Shown piece after piece: positions 17,664 through 31,612 of a stretch of 64,000 bases of DNA. The number at the start of each line of letters is the position of its first letter. Within the stretch, counting starts at the first letter, position 1. The stretch is taken from contig CM060171.1 in NCBI GenBank assembly GCA_030549775.1, forward strand, positions 146,960,859 to 147,024,858. Direction: 5' to 3'. Origin of the DNA: Tamarix chinensis. Its lineage: Eukaryota; Streptophyta; Magnoliopsida; Caryophyllales; Tamaricaceae. A model generated the notes under the pieces. The model ran no database searches and was not told the origin of the DNA. It was given only the letters and a program-made list of their open reading frames with translations. The translations under genes and the position numbers were made by a program.

Positions 17664-18559
17664 CCTGGATTATTTCTCGCGTTTTTAATGGTTGAATTAT
17701 GCTACTGCATCCATTTAGTAAATAATTTCCATTTAATATAACTGCAATTAAGTTCATTGCTATCCAACAAAAGGAAAGAAATATTGAAAGCAAATAAAAG
17801 TGCAAAAGTGTGTGATGGAATAACTGAATAAGTAAACTGGTGGTAGAGAAAGCGTTGGTTGGGCGGTTCAACCAAACACCTCGCCGGCTCAGAGTACAAG
17901 TTTATTTCTGTTGCGGTTTCCATCACTTTCTGGTTTTCGTCCGCAAATTCATAAGACCATAAACATGAACTGCGAACCAACTGAAAAATCCCTCCATTCA
18001 AAGACGAAATAAAGGTGGGAAGTCAAAAATGTGTCTCTGTGACGAATGCTTTGTGAGTCAAATAGCTCTATTCTAATTAAATCCCCTTTTTTCACTTTTT
18101 TTTTGTGTTTATTTATAACATAAAAAGTTTTTTCTAGGGTAAAAAACTTATCTGGGCAGTTATTGTGTTTATTAAAATAAAAATTTTGATTATTGTGTTT
18201 ATTAAAATATTTTTTAACTTTTAATTTTTAGCTAATTTTCATTACTCAACTATCTTTTTAACATTTAATTTATTTTTAATTAGTGTTGTCGAATACACTA
18301 CCTAATCAATATTTTATCCTCCCCTCGTGTTATTCCATTTCTTTTTTATTTTCTTCTTCTAATAATTTATCTATGCTTATTGTATTTTTAAAAAATATCA
18401 AGGTGTTATATTTAAGAAAAATTGAAGAGTTGCCTCATTCCTTCCTCCTCTTTGGGTGTGTCACCCAAGTGATTGGACATGACTTCTTTTCTTATTTAGT
18501 TATTATTAATTTCGTATTGTTATCCTTATTTTTGTGATTAGTGTTTTTTTAAAATTTTG
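17664..18559. other. upstream intergenic region of the demethylase gene
   Basis: No gene is recognised. A direct repeat 'ttattgtgtttattaaaat' occurs twice at about 18160-18210. ORFs at 17659-18001 (-) and 18283-18537 (+) have no recognisable motif and look fortuitous. The region probably holds the distal promoter. Confidence 0.4.
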
Positions 18560-19144
18560 GACTATGTGTTTTATGAAGGATTAGGAGGATAATCGGAGGC
18601 TAGGGTTTTTGGTGGGTCTTTGATATTTATTTTGCCATTGGTATTTGGAAAGGAGGTAAATCTATACTCCTAAATGTGTGATAGTCTATAACAGTGACAT
18701 AACTAACCTGTATAAAAAGAATTGTGTGTTAGGTATTATATGTTATTTTATGTATGATTACCTTTATTTTGACTATGCACGTGGAATAACATCTTGGAAA
18801 ACCTTTCATGGCAAGTGTATCTTAGATGTATAAGCATGAAAAAATGGATGAGATGATGATTTTAACATGTTTTTAGGTATGCTAGATAAAAATGAATATG
18901 TTTTTTATACCTAATGAATATTTTATTAGTCACTGGTGAATATATAGTATATTCATGATGGATATGTTTCAACCTAAGTGTTTTGGATCTTGACCTTATT
19001 ATTTCATATGATTAAATTCTAGGCATGAGTTGAATGTAAACAACCTAATTTATATGAGTTTTTTTACTACTTAAGAGCATTTAGAAATGTATGGATGATT
19101 TAGGAATTTATTTAAGTTAATCACATGAATTATGGTACCTTCTA

Positions 19145-19470
19145 CCTAGCGACACCAATCGACTAGTATTGGTCAACCAGTCAACTAGTTATGCTAGATT
19201 TTATCTTCCTCTATGTTTTTCAATTTTGTCAGCTTGTTTGAGTTTTTTGCTTGTGGCCCAGTCGATTGATGCTAGTCAAGTAGTTGATTGGTCAAACTAC
19301 ATAATTTTTCTGTGCCTCTATTTTGGGCTCAGTCAATTGGTAAGGGTTATCGGTCAGTTAGTACACCAGTTAATTGGTCATCCAAGCCAATTGATTGGTC
19401 CCTTATTTCGGTTTAGTTGTTTTGTGTTGAGTCCCAAATGAGTCATTTGGTTCGCGAGATCAATTAATCA
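19145..19470 (+). repeat. degenerate ACCAGTCGATTGGT-type repeats in a gypsy LTR
   Basis: Words such as CAATCGACTAG, CAACCAGTCAACTAG, CAGTCGATTGATG, GTAGTTGATTGGTC, CAGTTAATTGGTC and CCAATTGATTGGTC are clustered in about 320 bp. They look like the repeats of the copia LTR at 5940-6660 and 40440-41250, although the surrounding LTR here is of the gypsy family. Confidence 0.5.
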
Positions 19471-20170
19471 ATCCCCTAGGATGATTTTGCTTGTTTTTTA
19501 GGGTTAATTACATGGGTTGACCTTGGGTTTGGCCTTGTTATGTACAATTCACCTTGTATATTAACCTTTTACTTATGTTTGGTCTAAATAATTTGAATTA
19601 GAGGAAAGTGGTTTGATATTGAATTATTATTTTATGTGTCTTACGTGTGGTTGGTGGTCACTTCAATAAAATATTAATATTTAAAGTGGAATACCTTAAG
19701 ATTTGAGAATGGTTTTCTCGTTATGATTTGATAGCGTAGAGATAAAGTAGGAGTCCTTGATTTATTTTGATACTTTCGTTGGATACCTATACACTATGGC
19801 TAAGGCCCTAGTCTACATTAATTAGTTCTTGAAACTTCTTAGAGGGTATTCATACGTAAAGATTAGGTGACCTAGGATGGAAGGGTATTATGTTGCCTTG
19901 ATGAGCCGGTATAACTAGTGTATTTTATATGTCTTTAGGTTGCAAATTTGGAGGGTATTGTGTTTCCTTAGTGTTCATATATAACTAGTATATTTTATAC
20001 GTCTTTGAGTTATTTTTGTATCCCTTTAAGTAAATTAAAATATAAGTAACTCTTGTATGATTATTTAATTATACTGGATTTGGTATGTTGGCTCATTAAT
20101 TGCCTTTGTGCAATACCTTTGGTTTATTAGATTGAGTATGCATGGTTTGGTGGTTTCCTGGTGGGATACC

Positions 20171-20565
20171 TAGGAATGGAAATTTTTTTCACGGGTTCAA
20201 GAGCCAATTGGAGATTCTTCGTTCAGGTCCAGGAGAAGAATTCGGAAATTGGGTTCAGGTTCATAGATTTTTATCTAGAATTTTTTAGGGACTGATTTGG
20301 GGTCCCCATCCCCAAACTCACCCTAAATAATTTATATATATTATATTTTTATATAATTATATATATATATATATATATATATAATTGTTTATATAATAAA
20401 AATTAAAAGTATATTGTACGAAAATAGTATTGGGGAAAGGGTTAGGTTTTGGGGATCGAGTTGAGTTTCAAAGTTAGGCAATAAATCAAGTGGGGAATAG
20501 ATCAAATATTGGTTCGGGAATGGGGATGGGGATGGGGTCCTTGACCCACCCCGTTGTCACCCCTA
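20171..20565. mobile_element. hAT-like nonautonomous element (395 bp)
   Basis: The left end is TAGGAATGG and the reverse complement of the right end is TAGGGGTGAC. Both fit hAT-type ends. The flanking 8-mers are gggatacc (20163-20170) and aggatacc (20566-20573), matching in 7 of 8 bases, which is the expected 8-bp target duplication. It contains an (AT)n run at about 20358-20384 and no coding sequence. It is inserted in the gypsy LTR at 18560-21050. Confidence 0.75.
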
Positions 20566-21049
20566 AGGATACCCTTGGTACGTAATGGATTAATGAAATG
20601 GTTATAATATTGTTGAGTTTGAAGTGATGAGCATATGACCTATAGTATAATATGAAGTGTGGCATGATTATAGTATTTAGCTATTATATATACTCTTTGA
20701 TGTGTTTACGCCATGGTTATATGTGCTTTGTTCATGTGTTCCATGTGACATTTGCATGTTTAGTATTTTATACTGGTCTACTCAGTACCATTATATAGAT
20801 GAGTTTTGTGTTACAATCCCTTATCTATTCAATGGGTTGTTATGACCTTACAAAAGTACTTTGAAGGTTTAGCTTAAGCGGGCTAGTATTGTGGGTCGAG
20901 AGTTATGATTATCTAGTATTTGGTCCAACATATTTTGATCGAAGTATTCCTTAGACTCTTATGTATCATTTTTTATTTCTTTCTCTTCATTGTTGTAGCA
21001 TTGTCCAACATTTTGTCTAATATTGGAACATTGATAATTCATAAGGTTA

Positions 21050-22640
21050 TACTCTATAGAGAAGCATTTTCAGTCCTCATTAATCACACTGTTTCCAACT
21101 GGGAATTACATGGTGTGAGGATTTGTCGGTGTGCCCCAATGATATCTTATCTCTTTTTAATGGATGATGGTATTTTTATTTTTTTATTTTTGGTAGAGCC
21201 ACAAAAATGGAGGTTTGCAAACTAAGGAGTATCCTTGGTACTTTTGAGGAAACTTTGGGTTCGACGATAAACATCCAAAAGTTTGACATGTTATTTAGCC
21301 ACAATGACCCATAGGATAAACAAACTATCCTAAAAGGGGATGGATATGAAGGAGGGAGAGAAGTATGACTGGTATTTAGGTCTCCCAACTAAAGTTGGTT
21401 AATCAAAGAAAAAAAAAATTATCTACCTTGAAAATAAACTCGAGAATAAGCTACAAGGGTGGAAATGTGGCTCTCTTTCAAAAGCATGTAAGGAGATTTT
21501 AATAAAGGTCGTGGCCCAAGCCTTACTTACTTACTCTATGAGCATCTTCAAGTTGCCAACCACTTGTTTCATGGAATTTCAAAGTCGTCTTTCTCAATTC
21601 TGGTGGGAAGTGCGATGCAAATTGGAAAATTCACAGGATAAGTTGGGATAGAATGTCTCAACATAAAAAAGATAGTTGTATGGGATTTAAAATTTTGGAT
21701 TAGTTTATCATAGTTTTGCACTTTGTTGGGTAAAAAATGTTAGCATATGGTGATGGACGAGTAATCCTTAATATTTAAATTGTGGAAGGTTAGGTATTTC
21801 CATCAGTGTGAGTTTATGCATGCTCTATAGGTCATGCTCCTAGCTCACACGGCAACAAATATAAGAGGAAACATGGATTGTGGAAGCCAAGTCAAACTGG
21901 ATTATTAGTAACAAGGAGAGTGTGCCTAGTCCTTTTAGCTTTAGAGTGATTTCCCCCAAGCAATAGCATGATGAGAGCTTGTGTTTATCGGGCTTGCTCA
22001 AGGACGATATTAAAAGCTTAAACACTACTTTGCTCAACCAAACTTTTTATCCTAACAAATTAGGCAAATTCCTATAATGAGGAAGGATTTACAATATCAT
22101 AGAGTGAGGTTATTCACCTTGAGTGGGATGTACTATGTGAGGAGTGCTTACTAGATGATCTACTAAATGCACAATGGGGAGACATTTTCCCTCTCTATAG
22201 CTAACCTCGACTTGATATGGTTTAAGATATGGATTGCTTAGGCATTAAATCTAGTGCACACCTTTGTATGGGGTTTGTGCAATGATATCTTGCTTACTAC
22301 TAAATTTTGTGATAGGGGTCGAGATGTTGATCCCCCAATGCATCTTTTTGTGGCAATGAGAGGCAATGATCCATGATTTTGGGATTTTCCAACACTGAGG
22401 GAGGCATGGAGTTTGTGTATGGTGCAACTAAAATGGGAGAATTATTTTTTTCTTCAACCCGTGATTGGTTCAAATAAGGGATGTGTCTAGATGTGTTCAA
22501 GACAACTAGAGGCTCTATAACTTGTGGCTAACAAAGAAGCTATCAACACTAAAGTTGAGATGGATCACCTATCTTTGGTATCAAAACTAAAAACCACGTA
22601 GCATATTTCTATGAGTGAGGGACATTAATTAAAATACGTG
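21050..22640 (+). pseudogene. L1-type LINE reverse transcriptase / zf-RVT remnant
   Basis: In order, the translation gives LINE ORF2 text: EAFSVLINHTVSNWELHGV (about 21061-21120); RAPMISYLF-MDD-type YADD region (about 21130-21170), here SYLFLMDDG; INIQKFDMLF (about 21266); YLGLPTKVG-SKKK (about 21375-21410); KLPTTLxxFQSRLSQFWWGS-like text over 21540-21610; HRISWDRMSQHKKDSCMGFKIL (about 21630-21700); and a zf-RVT-like YVRSAY...WFKIWIA (about 22130-22240). Many stops and shifts break it. The catalytic loop is altered, with MDD in place of ADD. The 5' part of ORF2 and ORF1 are missing, as is usual for LINE copies. Confidence 0.75.
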
Positions 22641-25600
22641 TGAACAAGAAAAAGGCTGGTTGACCATTTCTTGACTACATACTATGCGTGATGCATGTAG
22701 AGTGGTTCAAAGCAAAATTTAAATCAACTAATGACCTAAGTATTAAGACTAATGATTTTCCTTTAGGAATTTTGGAGGTGGCTCTAAAAAATCATCATTA
22801 ATTAGAATATCACATGCTTTTTGCTCAATAAAACATGAATAATAAATAATTATAAACCTTTTATCATAAAATGAATAAAGTAATAATTATATGAAAGTTT
22901 TTGCTAATTTTTTTCAATAATTTGTTTTCCTCTCATTCTTTATACAACAAATGTATATGTTTGATAAAGTACCCGCAATCAATCATGACAATATGTACAA
23001 GTCTCTCCCACGTAATAAGCAGTAGTAGAAAAATTAATTAAACATTAATGTTTAAAAAAAGCAACTAAACAAATATAGTAGTGTACACAATCCATTATAT
23101 AAATACAACAAGAGATACAAGTCATTAGACAAAATTTGGTATAAACATAAGATCTTCCATTCCCTTAGAAGATTAATAGAAAGCCACACTAATTCCAACA
23201 CATTTCCAATCCAAAAGACTAATAGTGGTATTTATCATTAATACAACATCTAATTCATATGAAGTTACTTTAGTAAGACCTTGTTTTGCTTGAAATAAGT
23301 ATCATTTTGGAGTTCCAAAGCTGAAGGTTAACATTTTCCCCTCTTAAGCTACCCTTATTCATTAAATGTTTTCGACCATAAATTTTGTTTAATGTATATT
23401 TAACAAGGACATGTTTTATAGTTTATTAATTTTCTTAGTATGTGTGCAAAAGCTAAAAATATCACTTATTTTGAATCAGATGTAATACTAATAATCAACT
23501 ACATATCATGCTTGTTTCCAAGGAAACTAGGTGAACAAGATTTCTAATAAAAATTAGAAATATGACATATGAAATGAGTGAAGATAAATCCATGAAATGA
23601 TGAGATCAATTAGAAGGGAAAAACATGATAGGATCAATCATTTTACTATCAAATACATATATATGAAATGCATCTAATAGCAAAATTAAGATAATATAGA
23701 CATCAACAAAGTTAATCTAATAAAATGGCATTACTAGTAATATATCAAAAAGATTAAAAGTGAATAAGGTAAATTGAATCCAAGTAGAAGAAATGAGGAA
23801 CTTTATGCAACAAATTGATTGCAACCAAAACATATGAAGACAATTTGAAAATGTTGTAAAGATATAACTCATAAATGCTAACAAGATATTGCAAATGGCA
23901 AAAATCTACAATGAGAATAATGATATGATGAAGATTAGAGCATAAAAATAAAAATAATTAAATAATGATCTCCTATGAATTGATGAAGTAAAGAACTTAT
24001 TTGTTGAACTATTATGTAGAGATGAAGAAAAGAGAAGTTGGTCGTCAGGTAGTTAGGAGAGCAAAAGTTCAAGATGGTTATGACAAAAAAAAAAGATAGG
24101 GTGTTAGTCTATTAGCTTTAGAAATAAAATTTTGAAATGCCTATTATAGACGCAAGTAACATTTAATAATTGAGGTAAAAATAGAAGTAAAGAGAAAGTG
24201 ACAAAGTAAAAATTTGATTCTAAAATTGTTGAATTCCAAATTGAAGCTTAATATTGTCCCAAATACAATTGCTATCACATACATGTTATACATATTATTT
24301 TTGGTAAAATGATTTAATGGTTATACAATTTACTATTAATTTATAATTAATATATATAATTAAAATAATAGTAATATAGTGAAAATAAATTTTTGAATAC
24401 TAAAACATATATTGAATAATGAATAAATATCATCCCATTAAAATTTTAGATAATATATTAATTGGAATCACTAATACTTGTACCATAATGATCCCTATCG
24501 TGAGTAATTTTATTATGGCAGACTATGTTTACATAATACATCGATAAGAAGTTTATAAATATCCATAGAAAACCTAAATAAATTTAGATAACTAATTAAT
24601 TCTAAAAAGACCCGATAAGATAACACACCCTCCTATTTTTTATTGGATAACTCATTTTATTTTTGGATATATATTTATTAAAATAACCATGTGTAAAAGT
24701 TTTATTCAATGACATAAAATTATTTGAATTGGATTACAATCTTGTGCTCTGCACATATCCATATACTGTATGAATACTTTTAAAGTTTTATGGTTGATAT
24801 TTTAGTAGGTTTTATCTATGAGAAAAATAAGTAAAGTGTATAAAAAAAATACTAAATGACTATGATGATATTATTCAATACATCAATAAATTAACACATT
24901 ATAAATTTAAAATATTATATATAAATTTTGGAATTATATTTAGGAAAAACATACATGTATTAAATAATTGTGATGATAGAATTAAAATATGATTATATGT
25001 TTATGCAATTAATTTTGTGAAAACTAAATATGATGATATCATATACATTACAATGGAAAAAAAATACTTACTCTATTTAGATAGTGCACATAACTTTTTA
25101 ATAAAAATACACAAGAAAAAAGGATTCACTAAATAAGAAAGTAAAATTTGATTATTTAATAAAATTTTGATGATATCTTTTAGAATTCTTATTGTGTGAC
25201 TAATATATATATCAAGAAAACCTAATCAAGAAACAAAGTACAATAATAATATTTTTAAACTTATCAATTGTGAAAATATGCATATTTTTAAGAAACTTAT
25301 TGAATGTAAACTTTAGAATAAATGTATACAATAGAAAATTTATAATGATAAATGATTTAATAAAAATATGAATGGAACATTAAATTAGACCTATATTTTT
25401 TACACACACACACATATGATAATGGAGTATTAAGTATGTATACTACATAATGATTGAATTTTATTTATAATATAATATAGTAACATTAGAAGTTATTAGA
25501 AGTATATATTGATATATTATATAATGTAATTTCAAAAGCCTTAAAACATTGAAATATATATATATATGCTAAATGGGTCTACTTTTTTGTATGAATACAT

Positions 25601-27231
25601 TAGAAAATAAAAATGTATGACAAATAGTTTAATTAAACTAGTAGTCATACATATTTTTAAAACTTTAAAAAATACTCATCTCAAACCAAATTTGGGTATA
25701 TGTAAAATATATTAAGCAATAAGTGAAGTAACAATAATTAGAGATGTTGAGAATATGTATATAAATAGAAACTAAACATGCAATATATAGAAGATAATGT
25801 ATGTAATTTTTAAAAGCTTTTACAGAAAAAATAATAATAAACCAAAAGAAAACTACAAAAATATTCTAATAAAGAATAAGATTTGTGAAAAATGTATACA
25901 TTTTCAAGAAACTTACTAATTGTAAGCTTTAAAATAAATTCATACAATATCAATTCATAATGATATGGAGAGTAGGATAAAAAAAATTACATTAAACCTC
26001 TATTTTATTTTTATTATGGATACAACTAAATGTTTTCACAATTTTTTTAATGAAGTAATAGGTATGTAAACAACTTAATGAATGAAACTAATTTTTTTAA
26101 TATTCTAATTACATGATAAATTAATACATTATTTAACATAATTTTTAAAAGTAGTAAAACATTTGAAAATGTATGGATATTTATTAATTCTTATACTATG
26201 CACCTAATAATACCTAGTAAGCTACACCTAGACTGATGTATGAAAAAAAGGAATTAAGTGTGTCATATATAATACCACATGCATGCTAGGAAATAATAAT
26301 AATAATAATAATAATAAACAACTTTGGTAGCTACATAAGGAAGGTTGGTATTCCCAAATGAGTCAAAATTTTAAAAAACCTTACACATACTCATCTTTGA
26401 ACATAGTTGTCACAAAGAAAATAAAAAGAAACCACAACCATATCCATAATCAAGCATAATCATCATCTTCGCACAAAACCATAAAAATTAGGCAAAATTG
26501 ATTGAACAAGATCCAATGACAAAAGATAATAAAGTATAACAAAGTAAAAATGTCATTAGTGACATTAGAGAAAGGTAAATTGTAAACCCATATAAGAACC
26601 ATGATTGTTTAGAGCTTTTTAAGCAAAAAAGATAACAACCATAAAAGCTTTGGTTGTACATTTGACAAACCCATAAAAGCTTTATGGTTATATTTTATAA
26701 TAGATGCAACATAACTAGTTCTAATCTTATGATTGGTTTCCTCCTATGATTAAATACTCAAGCATTCCTCACTTGCATGAATATGCCTTTTGAATTGGAT
26801 GTTCAACTAAATATCTATTATTGGGAGCAATAATATAATGGTGTTATTGTAAACAATACTCATATTCATCATGTTACATTAGGTCATTGTCCTATTAAGT
26901 GCATCTTTGGGATTATTATTCATTATGGGATATAAGGATATTCACCACAAAATAATAGAAGACAACAACGTTTAACAACTACCTTGTTAAGTATTCATTA
27001 TCATAAAATTACATAGCCATCATCCTTGTCTTAACCATTTATTATATTATTAATCTACTATAGAGACTTCTTGGCTATCTGTTGTGATTGTGAAAATGAT
27101 ATTCATTATGATTTGTTACAAACTTGTTAGAAAAGTATCACTCTACCTTAATCTTAATTAGTATGTTTGACATCTATTGTAATGTGTTTGTATATTCACT
27201 ATCCTCAATTATGTTAGCCATTCATTAATTT
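22641..27231. other. long AT-rich region without recognisable gene
   Basis: About 4.6 kb of very AT-rich DNA with many in-frame stops in all frames and no long ORF. I see no terminal repeats, no PBS and no domain. It holds a short (TAA)n run at 26297-26322 and small (AT)n and (CA)n runs. It is probably strongly decayed intergenic or transposon DNA. Confidence 0.5.
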
Positions 27232-29851
27232 TGTAACACTTAAAAATTTATAACCTTAATTTTTGGGTATTTAGTCTTTAATCTTTACCTAATACTTAGT
27301 ATTAGCTTAATTATCTTATCTTAACCTCTCCCTTTGCCAACTAAATTTCCTATTGTTTTACTAATTTGATTCAACCCTAACTAAACCCTAGAAAAGCTTA
27401 ATTCCACACTCAACCTCGACGTATATGCCCTTCTAATTATCATACTAACTACCTACCCTTTGTTTGCATACTAATTTTTCTTCTACACCCTGACCATGCC
27501 ATACCCCCACTCCGCCATAACAATTCTTTTGTTCTCATGCAACATACACCTGCATCATCCCTCATATTCCTTTTTCTATCAATCCTTGCACCTCCAAACC
27601 ACAATCCTTTCTTATATTCTTTTGATAAAATTCTTACCAGAGTAAACCCATGACTCTCCTCTTCTTCCTCCTCCTTTTCTCACCATCTTTTTTTCATTGA
27701 ACATGTGCCTTCTAGCCTCTTTCATGCCGCAACACCTTAGCTTTGTCGCCACCTAATGTTTTCTATCCACAACCAATGTTTACCTTCACAATAACTTCCT
27801 TTTATGTGTCTGAAAACCTCATGACACCACCCCTTCTTGTGTGAGATATGCATACCACTAGCCTTGAGTAGCGTTACCATTTCACACCACCAACTCAACG
27901 ACACATGATTACCTTATGCAAAAAGCTACCACCAAAGTGTAGACATCACATTTCCACCTCCTTTCTAGCGTAGAAATCTCATGTTTCTAGCTCTTAGCTA
28001 CATTAGACCTTCACGCCAACTCCCCACCTAAACACCCAACACTCACACACCTATTTGATCATTTTTTTGTTGTCGATAACCAATCTTTTCTTCCTTTCCA
28101 TTACCTTGTCCCATGCTAATATTTATTAGCATTTATAACCCTTTGCATTTCTTGTCAAGTGATCAAGGTGATTTCAATAGGGTGATAGAAGTATTATTTG
28201 ATAAGAGACTAGTGTAGATTGTAGTAAGGATACACATCTCTGGACTAGAGGCATTTTGTTGATATGTGTCTCTTTTATGCAATATCATGTTAGCATGTTT
28301 TGTTGTTAGAAATTATGTTCATGTTTTGAGCTTATATCTATGTATTATTGTGATTTCATGAAGAGTATGAACTTTTATGTTTTTTTTTATGTGGGTATCA
28401 TGTTAGGCCATGTGAGGTTTTGTGGTAAATTCTTGAGCATGATGATATATGTTTTGACTAATTTTACTAAGCCTATTGTTCATTGTTATTCGTAGAAAAG
28501 ATATTATGTTGACATTTGGATTTTTTTTTTTGATTTTGAGCTTAGGCATATTGATTTAAACCATTATTATCCAAACTACACACGATCCAAAATGAACAAA
28601 GGCCCACCAGCTTTTAAGTTACATAAAAGCCTAAAATATACATGCCATAGAAAGCCCAATTTATTCATGCCCATAAAAAGGTCAGATTAAATTAAGTAAA
28701 AAAATATCATTATTAAATTTTGATTATTCGGAGATTATTAGAAAGCCAAAGGTTACCTAAAAGTCAACAAAAAGTCAAAGATTGAACAAGAGTTAACAAA
28801 CATTCTCAATGTCAACAATAAAGTCCAACTTGGCATTTCCAACATATAATGCACCACAAGACCAAAATACCCTTATGAAAACCCTACTCTCACTATATCA
28901 TAAATTTCCAAATTAACCTCATTACCTCACCAAAATTTAAGATAAACTTAGAATTACCACCTAGGTTACCTCAAAGCCAAAACTTAATCTAGATAAACCA
29001 TTCCAACATACAAAAGGTCGATTGAACCCCTAAGGACACTAGTCTCATTTAATTCCATAAAGAGGTTTATGCCATAATGATGATATTATATATTCACATT
29101 TAGTTAAATTATGATTCTGGTTAACACATTAAATAATTATATTATATAAATTTAAATCCCAAACTTGTGAAATATCCAAAATACCATTTATACTTATATT
29201 TAGATTTAAAATGCTAAAAAACTCTAATGGTCACTCAAAAAATTAACTCAAAGGTCACACTCATCACACTTAACTTGCTGCCTTAACAACTTAAGCATAT
29301 TATAACCAATATTCTAGAATTAATGTAAAAGGGCCAAAATACTCTTAAAGATTCTAAAACACCTCAAAACTTCTAAAATTCATAATAAATCTTGTATAAC
29401 TTCAAACCCTATCATATGATATATCAAACTTTAAGTAAATGACCGAATGAATACAATTAACAACCCAAATTTGAAATAATTTTGCTCCAAACATCAGGTG
29501 TCCCCTTAGAATTCCCTTAAAGGCGAGAGCAAATGAAATAGGCTCAATATTTGACAACATTAACACCTTACATCATTTTTGCCATAACTTTTTACATACT
29601 AGGCATCCTAATATTTAACATATTAAAGATTTGTGTTATGAAATTATATGGATTGAATGGATCCTAAAGCAATTTCAAAATTAACAAGATGATGAACAAT
29701 TGATGATTTAATCACAAAATATAACAATTGAGGGAAAAACAAATATCTTTTTTGTGTTTTTGTGTAATTAGAGGATGATTAAACAAATTAATCAAGAAAT
29801 TACACAAACCTATAATTCTCTTTTAATGGATAAGAAGTAGTTGGGTTACTC
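27232..29851. other. possible decayed gypsy-family LTR remnants
   Basis: At 27232 the sequence TGTAACACTTAAAAATTTAT, followed about 250 bp later by a C-rich, AT-poor stretch (27480-28080), resembles the layout at 54827-55440 in the same family. Later parts (28740-29850) have words such as 'accaaaatacccttatg' that look like the opposite strand of 62330-62760. Divergence is too high to draw boundaries, and no coding sequence is seen. Confidence 0.3.
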
Positions 29852-30004
29852 TATAACACCTCCAAAAGTTACTACTGAAAATCTTTCATTTAAGTGGAAG
29901 AAATATTTAAATAATAGAGGGGTGTTATTACCGTAATCGATATAAGTCTAGCCACAAACCATCCTCATACCAATTACAAGGCAGGGGTAATACAAAATAC
30001 AAGT
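29852..30004 (-). mobile_element. outer end of the gypsy 3' LTR
   Basis: The + strand reads TATAACACCTCCAAAAG followed by 'ttactactgaaaat' and 'ttaagtggaag'. This corresponds to the TGTAACACCCCCAAAATT ends at 45973 and 55446 with one base change at the terminus. It continues after the CACTA element at 35436. Confidence 0.65.
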
Positions 30005-30049
30005 CATCAATACCCCGAAAATCAGTTTTAATAATGCCTCCAAAATATA

Positions 30050-30415
30050 AAAAAAATAACGGTTCATAACCATTATCAAAAATATAAAAAAAGGCCAATA
30101 TGAGCATAAATTGTATGTTTAGTAACGGTTTTTAAGAAAAACTGTTGTTAAAAAAGAGGGTTTTAATAACGGTTACTACAAAAACCATTGTTAAAACATC
30201 ATCCAATTAGACTTTATGACATTATTTAAGCATTTATTAAACCCTAATATGTATTAAATGAGCATAAATTTGAGATTAAATGTACATTTTTAATAACAGT
30301 TTGCATAAGAATCGTTATTAAAAACCATAGTTTTAATAACGGTTTTAGAAGAACCGTTATTAAAACCTATTTTTTAATAATGGTTTTCATAAGAACCGTT
30401 ATTAAAACTATGATT
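30050..30415. repeat. left subterminal palindromic repeats of the CACTA element
   Basis: Repeated TTTTAATAACGGTT and its complement AACCGTTATTAAAA alternate with spacers of about 6-10 bp, so each pair can fold into a hairpin. This is the type of site bound by the transposase of CACTA elements. Confidence 0.8.
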
Positions 30416-30939
30416 TTTTTTAAAGTTTTTACAGTTTTGTTCCTGCTCACATACACAGTTGTATGTTTAAATAATTACCAAATCTGCATTATAAAACAAC
30501 ATCAATTCATAACAAATCTGCAATCACACCATAATTTCAATCAATCCCTAGTTAATATGCATGTCTTAATACACCATACATATATACTCAAGAATCAAAA
30601 TTAGTAGGCATACCACAACTTGGTAGCTCTACACCCCAAAGTAAAATGTTCATAAATCTAGCCTAGAAGACTTAAAGACATAGACAAAATACAAATTTGA
30701 ACATGCATGTAGAACATATAGATCTCTACCTAATACCAAATGAATGAGTGCACGTGTTTGGCCCATTGGTCTCTCACTTCATCAATTTCTTCAACATTGT
30801 ATTGATGGCCTTGTGCATAATCATCGGTGAAAAATTACAATGCCCAAGTTTTGATTAATATACAGTTAGCACTTACGTCAAGTACCAAACATATATGTCA
30901 TGATTCATTAATGGAAAAATATCAAAAAGAAAACATACA

Positions 30940-31612
30940 TGGCTTGGATCTATGTTGATTGATCTATTTTGGACTATCAGATCCATTGCTGTACATATAT
31001 AGTATCCACAATCATTGTCGTTTTGCTATTGTAGACACTGTCAAATAAATTTAGTTAGCTCTCTAACTATTAGATATTAATTTTAATTAAAATAAAATAC
31101 GAAATAGTTATCTTCCTACTAACTATGACAGGCTCGTATTGAACATTATTTGGGTCTGGGACACCATTCCCACCTCTCCTTTGATACGCTGTCTGTAGTG
31201 CTCTAATAAATAGAGTTGGATACACAATATTGTAAGTACACATATATACCTCAAATAATGAAAGCTAGTAGAATATATGTATAAATAAGCTAATGAAGTA
31301 AGAAGTGAAAAGTAACATGTCGATAAATTCCTTCCCACCACAATGAGCGACTTCAAAAGGCATGTCATATGTTCGAAGGGAATCAAACACATAGACTTTA
31401 TTAAGATCAGGTCGAACGGCATACAAAACCCAATGTTCAGTTGCGAGGTGAGGAATGAGATAGAGCTTGTTGTGTCCCTCAATCAAAATGTGATCCGCTA
31501 AATAGTTTATGTGCCTACCCTCTCTTATTGTACTACCGTCAGCTATGTAGTATGGGCACACAAACATAATAGAGGAAAACATTCCCTCCATAGCAGCTCG
31601 AGTAGCTACCAA
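30940..31612 (-). pseudogene. Ulp1-like (C48) cysteine protease domain
   Basis: The order of motifs is that of SUMO-protease-like C48 enzymes captured by plant transposons: NYLADHILIEG, then LIPHLATEHWVLYAVRPD with catalytic His (31442-31480 region), KVYVFDSLR with catalytic Asp, and after an intron-like gap a QNDNDCGYYI stretch near 30985-31020 with Gln and catalytic Cys. His, Asp and Cys are all kept. A TAG triplet just before QND interrupts the frame in the read sequence. It would act on a SUMO-like or other isopeptide substrate; its role in the transposon is not known. Confidence 0.75.

Larger units (their letters stand above)
18560..21050 (+). mobile_element. gypsy-family LTR, sense +, eroded at both ends
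   Basis: The part at 19660-20040 matches the LTR at 62850-63210 in word order: 'taaagtggaa', 'gagaatggttt(c)tc', 'gtaggagtcct', 'ttaggtg', 'gggtattgtg', 'atgcctt/ttgcctt' and 'ctttaagtaaat'. The segment at 20690-20900 corresponds to 63800-64000 (the 'catgtgttccatg' and 'attcaatggg' words). The LTR is interrupted by the hAT insertion at 20171-20565, and its 3' end is lost where LINE sequence begins. The left boundary is an estimate. Confidence 0.55.

Noticed and set aside
17702..18001. Possible upstream gene on the minus strand
   Set aside because: No domain, no splice partners, and it lies upstream of a good TATA box for the demethylase gene.
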